Counted from the first letter of the stretch, positions 1-8,866 are shown. The stretch: 64,000 bases of DNA from JADGHX01 sp963837755 (GCA_963837755.1 CAWIOP010000005.1:744001-808000); one strand, 5' to 3'. Notes: generated by a model from the letters alone, not told the origin. Made by a program: numbers and translations.

Positions 1-1
1 T

Positions 2-199
2 CTTGCGCACGGCGAGGACTACCACACGGTCGCCGGGTTCGTGCTGTGGCACCTGGGACGACTGCCGGTGGTGGGGGAGTCGCTCACGTGGCGCGACTTG
101 CGGTTCGAGATTGTGGACATGGACGGACCGCGGATCGACAAGGTGCTGATCTCGGCGCGCACGCAGGCGGAGCAGTCCGCCGGCGCCGCCGTCGCGTAG
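2..199 (+). CDS. C-terminal end of CorC/HlyC-type transporter-associated protein (partial)
   Basis: The reading frame is open from the window edge and stops at TAG 197-199. It encodes about 65 residues of the CorC_HlyC (transporter-associated) domain that ends hemolysin-family/CorC membrane proteins: a TVAGF motif, a glycine-rich turn (LGRLPVVGE) and a final strand of the type FEIVDMDGPRIDKVLI. In this family the domain follows a DUF21 membrane region and two CBS domains, which must lie upstream of the window. A role in divalent cation export or tolerance is the usual family assignment. The tail after the domain is short and Ala-rich. The family call rests on the domain pattern only. Confidence 0.72.
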   Translation, partial: LAHGEDYHTVAGFVLWHLGRLPVVGESLTWRDLRFEIVDMDGPRIDKVLISARTQAEQSAGAAVA

Positions 200-595
200 C
201 CCATGCGCTCGCACGAAATTCGAGAGCTCGTCCGCTGGTGGGGATCGCCCTCGCGGCTGTCGGCGTTGCTCGGGCCGCTGTCGGCCGCGTTCGTCCACGT
301 CGCCTCCGAGCTGGCGTTCATTCTCAACTCGGCCCGGCTGCTGCCGCGAGGCGCGGGGTCTGCGGAGCGCGTGCCTGGCGACCAGCCCCCGATTCGGGCC
401 ATCAACGTGCCGCGTAACGATGAATAACGCGCCTGAGAACCGTTCTTTCGCAGACAACGCCGCAGATACGTCATAGCTTCACCCCCAATTCACGGAGGAT
501 GCTTTGAGCGACAAGAAAACGTATTGATTGCGGCAGAGAGAAGGGCTTTCCTGGCGAAAGGAGCCGCATTGAAGCGAAACCCCGTGGCGTCACGC
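200..595. other. Intergenic stretch, no confident gene
   Basis: About 400 bases between the CorC-like gene and the coiled-coil gene. A 74-codon open frame starts at 203, four bases after the upstream stop, but it has no recognisable domain and a composition like translated GC-rich noncoding DNA. I see no clear terminator with a T-run. Confidence 0.4.
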
Positions 596-958
596 TCACG
601 GGGTGGAGAAGAACTTCGCGGCGGTGAAGGCGGCGCCTGCCGCGGCAATCACTGTGCTGACCGTCCAGGCAATCTGCGAAGTGTGGTTGCCGTGCAGCTT
701 CGCGAACGATTCCTTCATCTCGTTCCGAAGTGCCGCGATCGAGTCTTTCGTTTCGTCGCGCAGCTTCCCGATGGACTTCTCTGTTTCGAGGCGATGTTCG
801 CTCAGGCTGGCGCTGACCGCGTCGATCTTCCCGTCGAGGCGCCGAACGTCTGCCTTGATTTCGGTGACATCCTTCTGAAGGTGATCGACCTTCTCTTCGA
901 TAACCGTGCGCTCGTGCATTCGGGGCTCCAATTCAATTTTTCTTGCTGCTGCCGCCAT
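596..958 (-). CDS. Small coiled-coil protein with C-terminal membrane anchor
   Basis: A 120-residue protein. The start at 958 is chosen because a strong AAGGAGGAGG-type ribosome site lies just upstream; the frame is open further, but that part would be the ribosome site itself. The N-terminal two thirds is charged and heptad-like (repeats such as VDHLQKDVTEIKADVRRLDGKID), then a Lys/Glu-rich helix, then one hydrophobic helix (about residues 93-115, TVSTVIAAAGAAFTAAKF). This architecture resembles small phage or plasmid coiled-coil tail-anchored proteins (DUF1640-like), but I do not recognise a named family. The group II intron starts about 85 bases upstream of its start codon, so it may separate the gene from its promoter. 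Confidence 0.7.
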   Translation of the reverse strand: MAAAARKIELEPRMHERTVIEEKVDHLQKDVTEIKADVRRLDGKIDAVSASLSEHRLETEKSIGKLRDETKDSIAALRNEMKESFAKLHGNHTSQIAWTVSTVIAAAGAAFTAAKFFSTP

Positions 959-1592
959 GACGACCTCCTCCTCCTTGGGAGGCAAAGTATCTGCTTTTCG
1001 AATCAACCGGTCCACAGCAAGAGAGTCACAAAAGTACGAGAAAGTGCGGCACGAAATGAAAAACGAAAGGACTTGGTTTTTCAGTGCTGCGATTGAAGAT
1101 GAGGGTGGGCCCCTCGGAGTCAGCGTGCAGAAGCGGGCTCCAAACTACGCCAGTGCTGCTGTGGTTCAAAAGATCACGGTAGTGAGCAACTGGTGAAAAG
1201 CGGGTCGAGAAGATCGGCAAGTGAGAGTCGGGAAGGTGAACGAAAGTGAACCGACCGAAGACGCATCGAAAATTTAAGCTGCTGTCGGAACCGCGGTTGT
1301 TTCTCGCCCGCGGGAGAGAGCTGGGAGAGTGTTCTGCTGATCGACCCAGCGGCAGCCGGTGTAAAGGCGGCACGAGCCCGACTCATTGGCTTCAATTGCG
1401 GAACGTGCGAAGAGCTGACTGATGATGTGTAGGAAAACGACAAGTGGCGAACACCACGAGGAGGAATACCGATGCGTCAGTCAGTGGCGGAGCCCCCGGT
1501 ATGAGCGTTGAAGTGTCTGTAATGGACGCGGAGCAAAGCGGTGGCGTCGTTCGGTTGGTGGCAGGGGTCAACTCGGCAACGAGGATGAGCCC

Positions 1593-2858
1593 ATGACACC
1601 AGCCAAGCCGTATGAAATATCCAGAAGGAGAGTGTTGGAAGCGTACCGGCACGTGAGAGCCAATCGGGGCGCGGCGGGCATCGACGATGAGAGCATCGAG
1701 ACGTTCGAGGCGGACCTGAGCCGCAATCTCTACAAGCTATGGAACCGGATGGCCTCGGGGAGCTACTTCCCACCGCCGGTAAAGCAGGTGGAGATTGCCA
1801 AGAAGAGCGGAAACGGCAAGCGAGTTCTGGGAGTTCCGACGGTTGCCGACAGGATCGCCCAGCAGGTTGTGAAGATGAGGATCGAAGGGGAGCTGGAACA
1901 GCTCTTTCATCCCGACTCGTACGGGTATCGGCCTGATAAATCGGCCGCGGATGCGGTGGCCGTGACCCGGGAGCGATGCTGGAAGTACGACTGGTGCGTC
2001 GAATTCGACGTCAGTCGTGCGTTCGATGAGCTCGATCACGAACTGCTGCGCAAAGCGATCAGCAAGCACGTCAAGGACCCTTGGGCAGTGTTGTACATCG
2101 AGCGGTGGCTGACAGCGCCTGCGGTGAGTGTGGAAGGGGAAACCCTTCAGCGCACCCAAGGCGTGCCGCAAGGCTCAGTGATCGGTCCCGTCCTGATGAA
2201 CCTGTACATGCACTATGTCTTCGACGCGTGGATGCAGCGGGAACACCCGCGCAATCCCTTTGCCCGATATGCGGATGACGCAATCGTTCATTGCCGAAGC
2301 GAACGCGAGGCAGGGCGTCTGCTAGCCGCTATCGAGATGCGTTTGAAGGAATGCAGGCTCCAGATGCATCCGGAGAAATCCGGTGTGGTGTATTGCAAGG
2401 ACGACAGTCGGCGCGGGAACTATCCCCGGGTACAGTTTACGTTCCTGGGGTTCACGTTCCGGCCGAGACAAGCCAAAAGGCGCGATGGGCAGTCATGGAC
2501 GAGCTTCCTGCCTGGCGTGAGTGCAGCGGCGATCAAGCGGATGACCCGAGAAATCCGCTCGTGGAGCCTCCACAGACAAACCTCCGTCGGCTTGAGTGAG
2601 CTGGCCGCGCGGTACGACACTCGATTGAGAGGATGGCTGAACTACTACGGTCGCTTCTACAGGTCTGCCATGCGGCAGGTCTTTTATCGCTTTGATGAAA
2701 GACTTGTGCGTTGGGCGCGCCGGAAATATCGCCGGCTGCTATGCAGTCCGGCCCGTGCCCATCGCTGGTTGCAGCGGATGAAGATGCGACAGCCCAGACT
2801 GTTCAACCATTGGCTCGCCTTTGGCCGGATTGCGGTACGAACGATGGGAGCCGTATGA
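1593..2858 (+). CDS. ltrA: Group II intron reverse transcriptase/maturase
   Basis: A 421-residue protein containing the ordered RT motifs: the NRGAAGID block near residue 24, RVLGVPTVADRIAQ near 86, PDSYGYRPDKS near 109, a FDVSRAFDELDH catalytic Asp block near 137, QGVPQGSVIGP near 188 and the YADD active site near 226. The C-terminal maturase X domain carries RLRGWLNYYGRFYRS. The protein ends right after X/D, with no HNH/GIY endonuclease domain, so it is an En-minus type that would retrohome without bottom-strand cleavage. It would splice and mobilise the surrounding intron as an RNP. The frame is intact and all catalytic residues are present, so the intron could be active. Confidence 0.93.
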   Translation: MTPAKPYEISRRRVLEAYRHVRANRGAAGIDDESIETFEADLSRNLYKLWNRMASGSYFPPPVKQVEIAKKSGNGKRVLGVPTVADRIAQQVVKMRIEGELEQLFHPDSYGYRPDKSAADAVAVTRERCWKYDWCVEFDVSRAFDELDHELLRKAISKHVKDPWAVLYIERWLTAPAVSVEGETLQRTQGVPQGSVIGPVLMNLYMHYVFDAWMQREHPRNPFARYADDAIVHCRSEREAGRLLAAIEMRLKECRLQMHPEKSGVVYCKDDSRRGNYPRVQFTFLGFTFRPRQAKRRDGQSWTSFLPGVSAAAIKRMTREIRSWSLHRQTSVGLSELAARYDTRLRGWLNYYGRFYRSAMRQVFYRFDERLVRWARRKYRRLLCSPARAHRWLQRMKMRQPRLFNHWLAFGRIAVRTMGAV

Positions 2859-2881
2859 CGCGAGAGTGTCACGTACGGTTC
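2848..2881 (+). ncRNA. Group II intron domain V
   Basis: A 34-nucleotide hairpin, the catalytic core of group II introns. The 5' arm begins GAGCCGTATG and the 3' arm ends GTACGGTTC, with a GCGAGAG-type distal loop. The RT stop TGA (2856-2858) lies inside the 5' arm. Confidence 0.85.
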
Positions 2882-2920
2882 TGCGAGGGGCTTTGGGTGC
2901 AACTCCCGAGGTCTACTCTC

Positions 2921-3248
2921 CAATAGCGTTTTCGACACTATAGAAGCTTACGTGGGTTGACGATGACCCGGTGTTCTGCATCGTCGTGGAGGCGCGGCTT
3001 TCCGAGGATGCCTCCGGATTGATTGTGAAACATAAAGCGCGAGGCGGCATTTCTCGATCGTTGTGGCACTCACGTATTCAGGCGCTCGAGTAACCGCAAC
3101 CCCGCCTGCATTTCTCGAAAATCTGGCAATTATTCGAGCTGCTAGCCCCAGCCCGCAGGCGTACATTTCTCGCCGCTCCCGCGCGGGATCCGCGCGATTC
3201 GCCCTTGCCGTCGAGCGGTTCGGGGTGCGTCGCGCGGATCCCCTCGCG
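2921..3248. other. Intergenic stretch downstream of intron
   Basis: No convincing gene. The sequence CATTTCTCG occurs three times in direct orientation, at 3048, 3109 and 3164, spaced 61 and 55 bases; its meaning is unknown. The region lies 3' of the lactonase-like gene, which is on the minus strand. Confidence 0.4.
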
Positions 3249-4217
3249 TCAGGGCTTGCCGACCTCGACCGCCGTCGCACGGAACGGCTTTGCCGGAGGA
3301 GGCGTGCCGCCCGGCGGGCCGAACATCGCAGCAAGCTGTCCTTCCAGCACATACGCCGTGGTGCCCGCCACGGTCACGGCAACGGGGCCGTCCGCATAGC
3401 TGCCTTCCTTGATGGTCGTCGTCTTGCCGGCGTCGCCGCTCAGCGTAACGCGCGAAAGACGGCCGCCACCGCCGCCTTCCACGACCAGCAGGCTGTCCTT
3501 GCCGAAGCTGCGCATGCCGTCCGGCCGCTCGATCGCGCGATCGAGCTTCACTTCGGCGACCGCGCCGGCCTTGTCACCGTCGATCGCCACGCTGAACAGC
3601 TTGCTGGTGCCGAGCGCGTTCACGAGCACGCGGTTGCCGAGCACCGCGATGCCGTCGAGGATGCCGCCCTTCGGCCCGAACGCGCCGTTGCCGGCCCACA
3701 CTTCGAGTGCCGTGCCGCCTTTCTTCAGACGCACGACTTCCATGTTGCTGGTGTCGGTGGCGTAGACATTGCCGGCCGAATCGACGGCGGCGTCATTGCA
3801 GAACGCGCCGGCCGTGGGCAACGGGTATTTGCCCTTCGGCGCACCGCTCTTCAGGTCGAACGAGTGCAGCGCGGAGGGCGGTGACGGTGCGCCGCCCGGC
3901 GCGCCGAACGAGCCGGAGCACGCCCACAGCGTGTTCGACTTGTTGTCGGCGAATACGCCGAAGATGCCTTGCATGCCGTCCGTTCCCGGCTGGATCCACG
4001 CTTCCGCCGCGGCCGAGCCCGGCTTCGCACGGAAGATGGTGCGCGCGCCCACGCTGCCGATGATGACGCTGCCATCCGCGGCCGACGTCAGGCTCTCCGG
4101 GAAAATCCTTTCACCGGGGATGACGATCTCAGCGGGCGCAGCTGCGTGCGCGAGCGACGCTGCTGCTGCGGCTACGAGCAGGGCGACCTGCACGCCGACT
4201 TTGTTCTTCGTTCTCAT
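3249..4217 (-). CDS. Secreted SMP-30/gluconolactonase-like beta-propeller protein
   Basis: A 322-residue protein with an N-terminal signal peptide (MRTKNKVGVQVALLVAAAAA then AHA) and repeated propeller blades of the type VYATDTSNMEVVRLKKGG and ILDGIAVLGNRVLVN, as in the SMP-30/gluconolactonase/NHL-like group. It is probably periplasmic and may hydrolyse a sugar lactone or bind a ligand; the specific substrate cannot be read from sequence. It starts 33 bases downstream of the cytochrome/sugar dehydrogenase gene on the same strand, so the two are very likely one operon. A dehydrogenase making a lactone, followed by a lactonase-like protein, is a coherent pair. The family call is moderate. Confidence 0.65.
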   Translation of the reverse strand: MRTKNKVGVQVALLVAAAAASLAHAAAPAEIVIPGERIFPESLTSAADGSVIIGSVGARTIFRAKPGSAAAEAWIQPGTDGMQGIFGVFADNKSNTLWACSGSFGAPGGAPSPPSALHSFDLKSGAPKGKYPLPTAGAFCNDAAVDSAGNVYATDTSNMEVVRLKKGGTALEVWAGNGAFGPKGGILDGIAVLGNRVLVNALGTSKLFSVAIDGDKAGAVAEVKLDRAIERPDGMRSFGKDSLLVVEGGGGGRLSRVTLSGDAGKTTTIKEGSYADGPVAVTVAGTTAYVLEGQLAAMFGPPGGTPPPAKPFRATAVEVGKP

Positions 4218-4250
4218 TGATCCGAGCTCCTGTGGAAAATGGGTATGCGC

Positions 4251-5969
4251 TCAGCGCGCCGTCGAGATGCGGTAGATGAGGTTCGCGCCGTCGTCGCTGA
4301 TGAGCAGCGAGCCGTCGCTGGCCACCGTGGCGCCCACCGGGCGGCCCCACGCGTTGCCGTTGTCGGCGATGAAGCCGACCATGAAGTCTTCGTATTCGCC
4401 CGTCGGCACGCCGTTCTTCATGCGCACGCGCACGACCTTGTGGCCGGTGCGGAACGCGCGATTCCACGAGCCGTGCAGCACGGCGAAGCCGTCACCCACG
4501 TATTCCTTCGGGAATGCGGAAGCTCCGGAAGTGGCGGTGTAGAACGCAAGGTTCACCGCGGCGGAGTGCGCCTGGTAAGGCACGTCCGGAACGATGGCCT
4601 TGCCGGCGAGATCCGGACGGTCGCCCTTGAGGCGCGGGTCTTCGTTCTTGCCCATGTAGTACCAGGGCCAGCCGTAGTAGCCGCCTTCCTTCACGCGCGT
4701 GGAGTAGTCGGGCACGAGGTCATCGCCGAGCATGTCGCGTTCGTTCGTCGTGCACCACAGGTCGCCGGTCTTCGGCTGCACCGTGAGGCCGACGCAGTTG
4801 CGAATGCCGGTGGCGAACATCTTGCCCGGCTTGTTCGCGCCCACCTCGAACACCATCACGCCGGCGCGGTTTTCTTCGTTGCCCCACGCAGCGCCGAGGC
4901 CATGTTTGGCTTCCCACTCCTTGATCTCGGCGGCCGACTTCTTCGGCATGTCTTCGGCTGCGTTCGACTGCGAGCCCACCGAGACGAACATGCGCTTGCC
5001 ATCGAGCGAGAACGCCACGTCGCGGGTGAAGTGGCCGCCGCCAACCGGCGACAGCTCGTGCACGACCACTTCGGGCACGCTGCTCGCCTTCGTGTCGCCC
5101 ACCTTGTAGGCGTAGCGCACGACGCGGTTCGTCTCCGCGATGTACACCCATTTCGGTTGGGCGCCGGCCGGATAGAACTGCACGCCGAACGGCAGCAGCA
5201 GCCCTTGCGCGAACGTCTCGACGGTTTCCGCCTTCGAGCCATCCTTCGACGGGCGCAGCACCTTCACGCGGCCGCTTTGCGGTTCCGTCAGGAAGATGTC
5301 GCCGTTCGGGGCCACGCGCATCGCGCGCGGGCCGGTCAGCCCGCTTGCGAACGTTTCAACCTTGAAGCCGGCCGGCAGCTTGATCGCCGCGTCTGCCGGC
5401 TTGTCGACGAACCGCGGGAAGTTGGCAGCGGGGGGCGTGTCGTACGGCGCGGGCAGGTTCGCCACGTCGATCTTGTGAACGCGGCCCGGCACGTCTTTCT
5501 TCCAGTCCGCCTCGCCCTTGGGCGGGCCGGCATTCGGCGGCGGCGCCATGCCCGGCGGCGGGCCGCGGCGCTGGGGCGCGGCTTCCTTGAAAGTGCCGTC
5601 CTTGAGCGCGGAGAAGTAGGCGATGACATTCGCCCGGTCGCCCGGCTTCGGCACCGGGATCACCATCGCCGAACCCGCCACCACGGTGGTGGGCGAGGCG
5701 AGGAATTTGTCGAGCGTGGCGGCATCCCAGGTGAGGTGCGAATTTTTCAGCGCCTTGGTGTAGCCGAAGGAGCCGCTGCTGGCGGCGGCGCGGCCGAGAA
5801 CGCCATTCAGGCTCGGGCCCTGTGCGCCGCCGTTGTCGTTGGGCTCCGCGCTGTGGCACAGCGCGCACTGCCCGCGAAAGAACGTCTTGCCCGCATTGGC
5901 GTCGGCGCCGAGCGCCGGCGTGGCGCAGGCAGCCAGCGCCAGCACGGTGAGTGCATGTCGAAAGGTCAT
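4251..5969 (-). CDS. Cytochrome c-fused PQQ-type sugar (sorbosone/glucose) dehydrogenase
   Basis: 572 residues. The start at 5969 is supported by an AGGGGA ribosome site and a signal peptide (TVLALAACATPALG); the frame is open 45 codons further up without signal features. After the signal comes a class I cytochrome c domain with CALCH (Cys35, Cys38, His39) and a probable distal Met near AMVIPVPKPGD. A Pro-rich linker follows (about 140-175). A soluble glucose/sorbosone dehydrogenase propeller then runs from about residue 195 to the end, with FASGLTGPRAMRVAPNGDIF and GLTVQPKTGDLWCTTNERD. It likely oxidises an aldose or similar substrate in the periplasm and passes electrons to its own heme domain. 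It is first gene of an operon with the lactonase-like gene. Confidence 0.82.
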   Translation of the reverse strand: MTFRHALTVLALAACATPALGADANAGKTFFRGQCALCHSAEPNDNGGAQGPSLNGVLGRAAASSGSFGYTKALKNSHLTWDAATLDKFLASPTTVVAGSAMVIPVPKPGDRANVIAYFSALKDGTFKEAAPQRRGPPPGMAPPPNAGPPKGEADWKKDVPGRVHKIDVANLPAPYDTPPAANFPRFVDKPADAAIKLPAGFKVETFASGLTGPRAMRVAPNGDIFLTEPQSGRVKVLRPSKDGSKAETVETFAQGLLLPFGVQFYPAGAQPKWVYIAETNRVVRYAYKVGDTKASSVPEVVVHELSPVGGGHFTRDVAFSLDGKRMFVSVGSQSNAAEDMPKKSAAEIKEWEAKHGLGAAWGNEENRAGVMVFEVGANKPGKMFATGIRNCVGLTVQPKTGDLWCTTNERDMLGDDLVPDYSTRVKEGGYYGWPWYYMGKNEDPRLKGDRPDLAGKAIVPDVPYQAHSAAVNLAFYTATSGASAFPKEYVGDGFAVLHGSWNRAFRTGHKVVRVRMKNGVPTGEYEDFMVGFIADNGNAWGRPVGATVASDGSLLISDDGANLIYRISTAR

Positions 5970-6213
5970 GGTGAATCCCCTGATGAAACCGCTATCGCCA
6001 CGCCCGAGGGGTGTGACGAGATATCTGCCGGAATATAGCGAACCGATCCTCGTGCCGCTCCCGTGCCGGCCGGCCGACCGGACTGCGGGCATGACAATTG
6101 TCATGAATGTTCGCGCCGTACGGGGTTTGGCGTAACCTGCGATCCTGTCAGTGGACAGGGTGCGCCGCGGGCGTGCGGTGGCCCTTCGAGATCGCGCGCA
6201 ACAATAGCCCCAC

Positions 6214-7317
6214 GTGCACCGCTATCAAGTCTCACAACACGAGCCGGCGCCCCTCAACTGGTGGCCGATGATCCTGGCGGCGCCCATTGTCTTCCTGCCG
6301 CTGGGCTTCGAGCGGCGCGGTTTCGTAGAACCTTACGGGTGGGTGCTCGTCTGGCTGGGCGTGGCCGCGTTCCTGATGCTGTTCGCGGTGGCCCTCGTGT
6401 CGTGGCAGCGGCGAATGCCTTTCCTGTGGGTCGTCGTGCCGCTCGCGGTGCTCGGTTCGGCATTCGCACCTTACGTCTACACCGCCGTCGTTTTCATAAT
6501 CTACGCCGCGTTCATCGTGCCGTGGGCCGTGGATGGCGCGCGGTTGCCCACTGCGCGCTACACCGTGCTCATCCTCGGGGTGCTGTTCGCGCTCGGCCTC
6601 AGAACGCCCGACCCGCAGCTACGCAACTGGTATTGGGTCGTGTGCCCCGCGTTCTGCATCACGTGCGCCACGTTCCTCGCGTGGGTGGTGCGCACGTTCT
6701 TGCGCCTGAACCGGCTGGCCAAGGTGGCAGAGCGCGAGCGCATCGCGCGGGACCTGCACGATGTGCTCGGCCACACGCTTTCGCTGATTGCGCTGAAGAC
6801 GGAGCTGGCCGGCCGGCTGCTCTCGCAGAACCAGGATGCGGAGCGCGCCCGCGCGGAGATGGCCGATGTCGAGAACATCTCGCGACAGGCGCTCGCCGAC
6901 GTGCAGCAGACCATCCTGGGCGATCGCGCCGAGACGCTCGAAGAGGAGCTCGAGCGTGCCCGGGTCGCGCTGCGCACGGCCGGCATCGCGCTGGAGTGCC
7001 ATCGCGAGCCCCTGCGGGTGGATGCGGTTCAGGAAAGCATTCTCGGTTTCGCGCTTCGCGAGGCGGTGACGAACATCGTGCGGCACGCCCATGCCACACG
7101 GTGCCGCATCCAGTTGCAGCAGAGCGAGCAGGGTTGTCTGCTCGACGTGCAGGACGACGGCAACGGCGCCGTCGACAAGGATTGCCGCGAAGAGGGGGAG
7201 GGCCTGCGCGGCATGCGCGAGCGGGTGGAAGCGATCGGCGGCTCGGTGCGGCGGGACATATCCGCCGGCACGCGCGTGCTGGTGCGTTTGCCGGGCTCGA
7301 TGGTGGCCACGTCATGA
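6214..7317 (+). CDS. Membrane sensor histidine kinase, NarL/DesK type
   Basis: 367 residues with a GTG start. The first about 160 residues form roughly five membrane helices (WWPMILAAPIVFLPLG, VLVWLGVAAFLMLFAVAL and others) without a large sensor domain. A HisKA_3 dimerisation domain follows with ERERIARDLHDVLGH, whose His is the phosphorylation site. The HATPase_c domain has an N-box (LREAVTNIVRHAHA), G1 (DVQDDGNGA) and G2 (EGLRGMRER). It should phosphorylate the response regulator encoded two genes downstream. Its stop overlaps the next start (ATGA). It resembles DesK-like sensors of membrane state; the signal is unknown. The divergent dehydrogenase operon begins about 245 bases upstream. 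Confidence 0.9.
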   Translation: MHRYQVSQHEPAPLNWWPMILAAPIVFLPLGFERRGFVEPYGWVLVWLGVAAFLMLFAVALVSWQRRMPFLWVVVPLAVLGSAFAPYVYTAVVFIIYAAFIVPWAVDGARLPTARYTVLILGVLFALGLRTPDPQLRNWYWVVCPAFCITCATFLAWVVRTFLRLNRLAKVAERERIARDLHDVLGHTLSLIALKTELAGRLLSQNQDAERARAEMADVENISRQALADVQQTILGDRAETLEEELERARVALRTAGIALECHREPLRVDAVQESILGFALREAVTNIVRHAHATRCRIQLQQSEQGCLLDVQDDGNGAVDKDCREEGEGLRGMRERVEAIGGSVRRDISAGTRVLVRLPGSMVATS

Positions 7318-8084
7318 GCGAGCCCAGCGCTTTCGCGGCTGCTGCTCTCGCGGAAGACTCAGCGCCGGCCCCCGTTCGCTGGTGGCCCATGATTTTCTCC
7401 GTGTTCGGCCTGCTCGTCCCGAACGGCCTCTTCATGCGTGGGGGCGCCACCGCGTTCGAGTGGGTGATGGCGGGCTTCGGCGCGGCCGCGTTCGTTGCGT
7501 TGAGCGCAGTCGCGGTTTACTCGTGGCAGCGGCACCGGCCGTTCCTGTGGGCGGTGGTGTTGCTCGTGGCGCTAGGCTTTGCGTACACGCGCATGACGTT
7601 CGCGGGCACCATTTTTTTCGCGCTGGCCGCGCACATGCTTCCCTGGGCCCTGGGCGGCAACATTCTGCGCACCGCGATCCACGGCACCCTGCTCGTCGCC
7701 GTGGTGCTCGCCGGATACGTCATCATGCCGGAGTACGGCATCAGGTGGATCAATGCGTCGCTCTACTACGCACTCACCATTGCCGGCCAGGTGTGGGTGG
7801 TGCGGTTGTGCGTGAATCTTCGTCGTCTCGCCGCGGGCGCGGAGCGCGAGCGCATTGCCGACGACCTGCACGACCTGCTGGGCGAAGCCCTGTCCAAGAT
7901 CACGCTGAAAGCGCAACTCGCCGGCCGGCTGCTGGAGGAGTACGGCGACTGTCCGCGCGCGCGCGCGGAAGTGGCCGCCGCCGAGCGCATTTGCCGGAAC
8001 GCTCTCGCGGATGTGAGGCAGACCATTCGCGCATACCGCGCGGAGTCGCGCGCGGAACAGGGGCGGATGAATGACGCAGGTTGA
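7314..8084 (+). CDS. Histidine kinase paralogue lacking the ATPase domain
   Basis: 256 residues, starting at ATG 7314 that overlaps the previous stop. It is clearly a paralogue of the preceding kinase: both begin with a WWPMI... membrane region of about five helices, and both have a HisKA_3 segment (here ERERIADDLHDLLGEALSKI) and the same LAGRLL helix. It then ends about 50 residues later, with no N, G1 or G2 boxes. Such a protein could not autophosphorylate alone. It could heterodimerise with the full kinase and be phosphorylated in trans, act as a modulator, or be a truncated relic. The stop overlaps the regulator gene by 14 bases, so translation of all three is probably coupled. Confidence 0.85.
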   Translation: MSEPSAFAAAALAEDSAPAPVRWWPMIFSVFGLLVPNGLFMRGGATAFEWVMAGFGAAAFVALSAVAVYSWQRHRPFLWAVVLLVALGFAYTRMTFAGTIFFALAAHMLPWALGGNILRTAIHGTLLVAVVLAGYVIMPEYGIRWINASLYYALTIAGQVWVVRLCVNLRRLAAGAERERIADDLHDLLGEALSKITLKAQLAGRLLEEYGDCPRARAEVAAAERICRNALADVRQTIRAYRAESRAEQGRMNDAG

Positions 8085-8709
8085 AGAGAACGGCGCGACA
8101 CCGCCAGGCTGCATTCGAGTGGTGATCGCCGAGGATCAGGCCATGGTGCTGGGTGCGCTCGCCGCGCTGCTGGACATGGAGGGCGACATCAAGGTCGTCG
8201 CGCAGGTTCGCAATGGCCGCGAAGCGTTCGAGGCCGTGCAGGCGAGGCAGCCCGATGTGCTCATCACGGACATCGAGATGCCTGAGATGACCGGCCTCGA
8301 GCTCGTGGCGCATCTGAAGGGGTGCGCGGTGCCGAAAGTCATCGTCGTCACCACGTTCGCGCGGCCTGGCTACCTGCGGCGCGCCATCGACGCCGGTGCG
8401 ATGGGCTACCTGCTGAAAGACAGCCCCGCGCGCGAGCTCGCGGATGCCGTGCGGCGCGTGCACGCCGGCCAGCGCGTCATCAACTCGGAGCTGGCCGCCG
8501 AGGCGCTCGGCGAGCCAGACCCGCTCACGGATCGCGAGCGACAGGTGTTGCGCCTTGCGGGCGACGGCGCATCCAGCGAAGAGATCGCGAAGCGGCTCGG
8601 CCTCTCCGACGGCACCGTTCGCAACTACCTGTCTGAAGCCATAGGCAAGCTCGGCGCCGCCAATCGTGTGGACGCCTCGCGCATTGCGCGCGGCAAGGGC
8701 TGGCTCTGA
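8071..8709 (+). CDS. NarL/DesR-type response regulator
   Basis: 212 residues. The receiver domain (about 15-130) has the acidic pair in VVIAEDQ, the phospho-acceptor Asp in ITDIEMPEM, Thr in VVTTFARPG and Lys in YLLKDSP. The output domain is a LuxR-type HTH (about 150-205) with LTDRERQVLRLAGDG and SEEIAKRLGLSDGTVRNYLSEA. It is the partner of the two kinases upstream, with which it shares overlapping reading frames. The target promoter is not identifiable; genes immediately downstream (monooxygenase, tspO) are candidates but separated by about 160 bases. Confidence 0.93.
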   Translation: MTQVEENGATPPGCIRVVIAEDQAMVLGALAALLDMEGDIKVVAQVRNGREAFEAVQARQPDVLITDIEMPEMTGLELVAHLKGCAVPKVIVVTTFARPGYLRRAIDAGAMGYLLKDSPARELADAVRRVHAGQRVINSELAAEALGEPDPLTDRERQVLRLAGDGASSEEIAKRLGLSDGTVRNYLSEAIGKLGAANRVDASRIARGKGWL

Positions 8710-8866
8710 GATTCAGTCCGCGTGCGGAGTCGTGATCGTCGAGGCAAAGGGCTGTGTAACCGCCAGCCCGTGACCTCGTGGCAACGCGAAGCTTCACCGT
8801 GGCATGCAGCGGGCTGCGCAAGCGACGCGCGCCTGCCCGGCACGCGAATTGCTCAGCCTGGGTGAA

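Larger units (their letters stand above)
1044..2920 (+). mobile_element. Group II intron (full length, with maturase ORF)
   Basis: The intron encodes its own reverse transcriptase (1593-2858). Downstream is a 34-base domain V at 2848-2881 (GAGCCGTATG...GTACGGTTC) that overlaps the RT stop codon, followed by a domain VI-like hairpin ending near CTACTCTC at 2920. The 5' end is placed at GTGCGG (1044), which fits the GUGYG consensus and leaves about 550 bases for domains I-III before the ORF. A second GTGCG at 1405 would leave only about 190 bases, too little. Exact boundaries need comparison with an intron-less relative. The element sits in intergenic DNA. Confidence 0.85.

Noticed and set aside
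203..427. 74-codon frame right after the CorC-like gene
   Set aside because: No conserved pattern and no ribosome site; could not be supported.
1405..1409. GTGCG as the 5' end of the group II intron
   Set aside because: It leaves about 190 bases before the maturase, too short for domains I-III; 1044 is a better start.
4239..6038. 599-codon open frame on the plus strand
   Set aside because: It is antisense to the cytochrome-dehydrogenase gene, His/Arg/Val-rich without domains, a typical GC-rich shadow.
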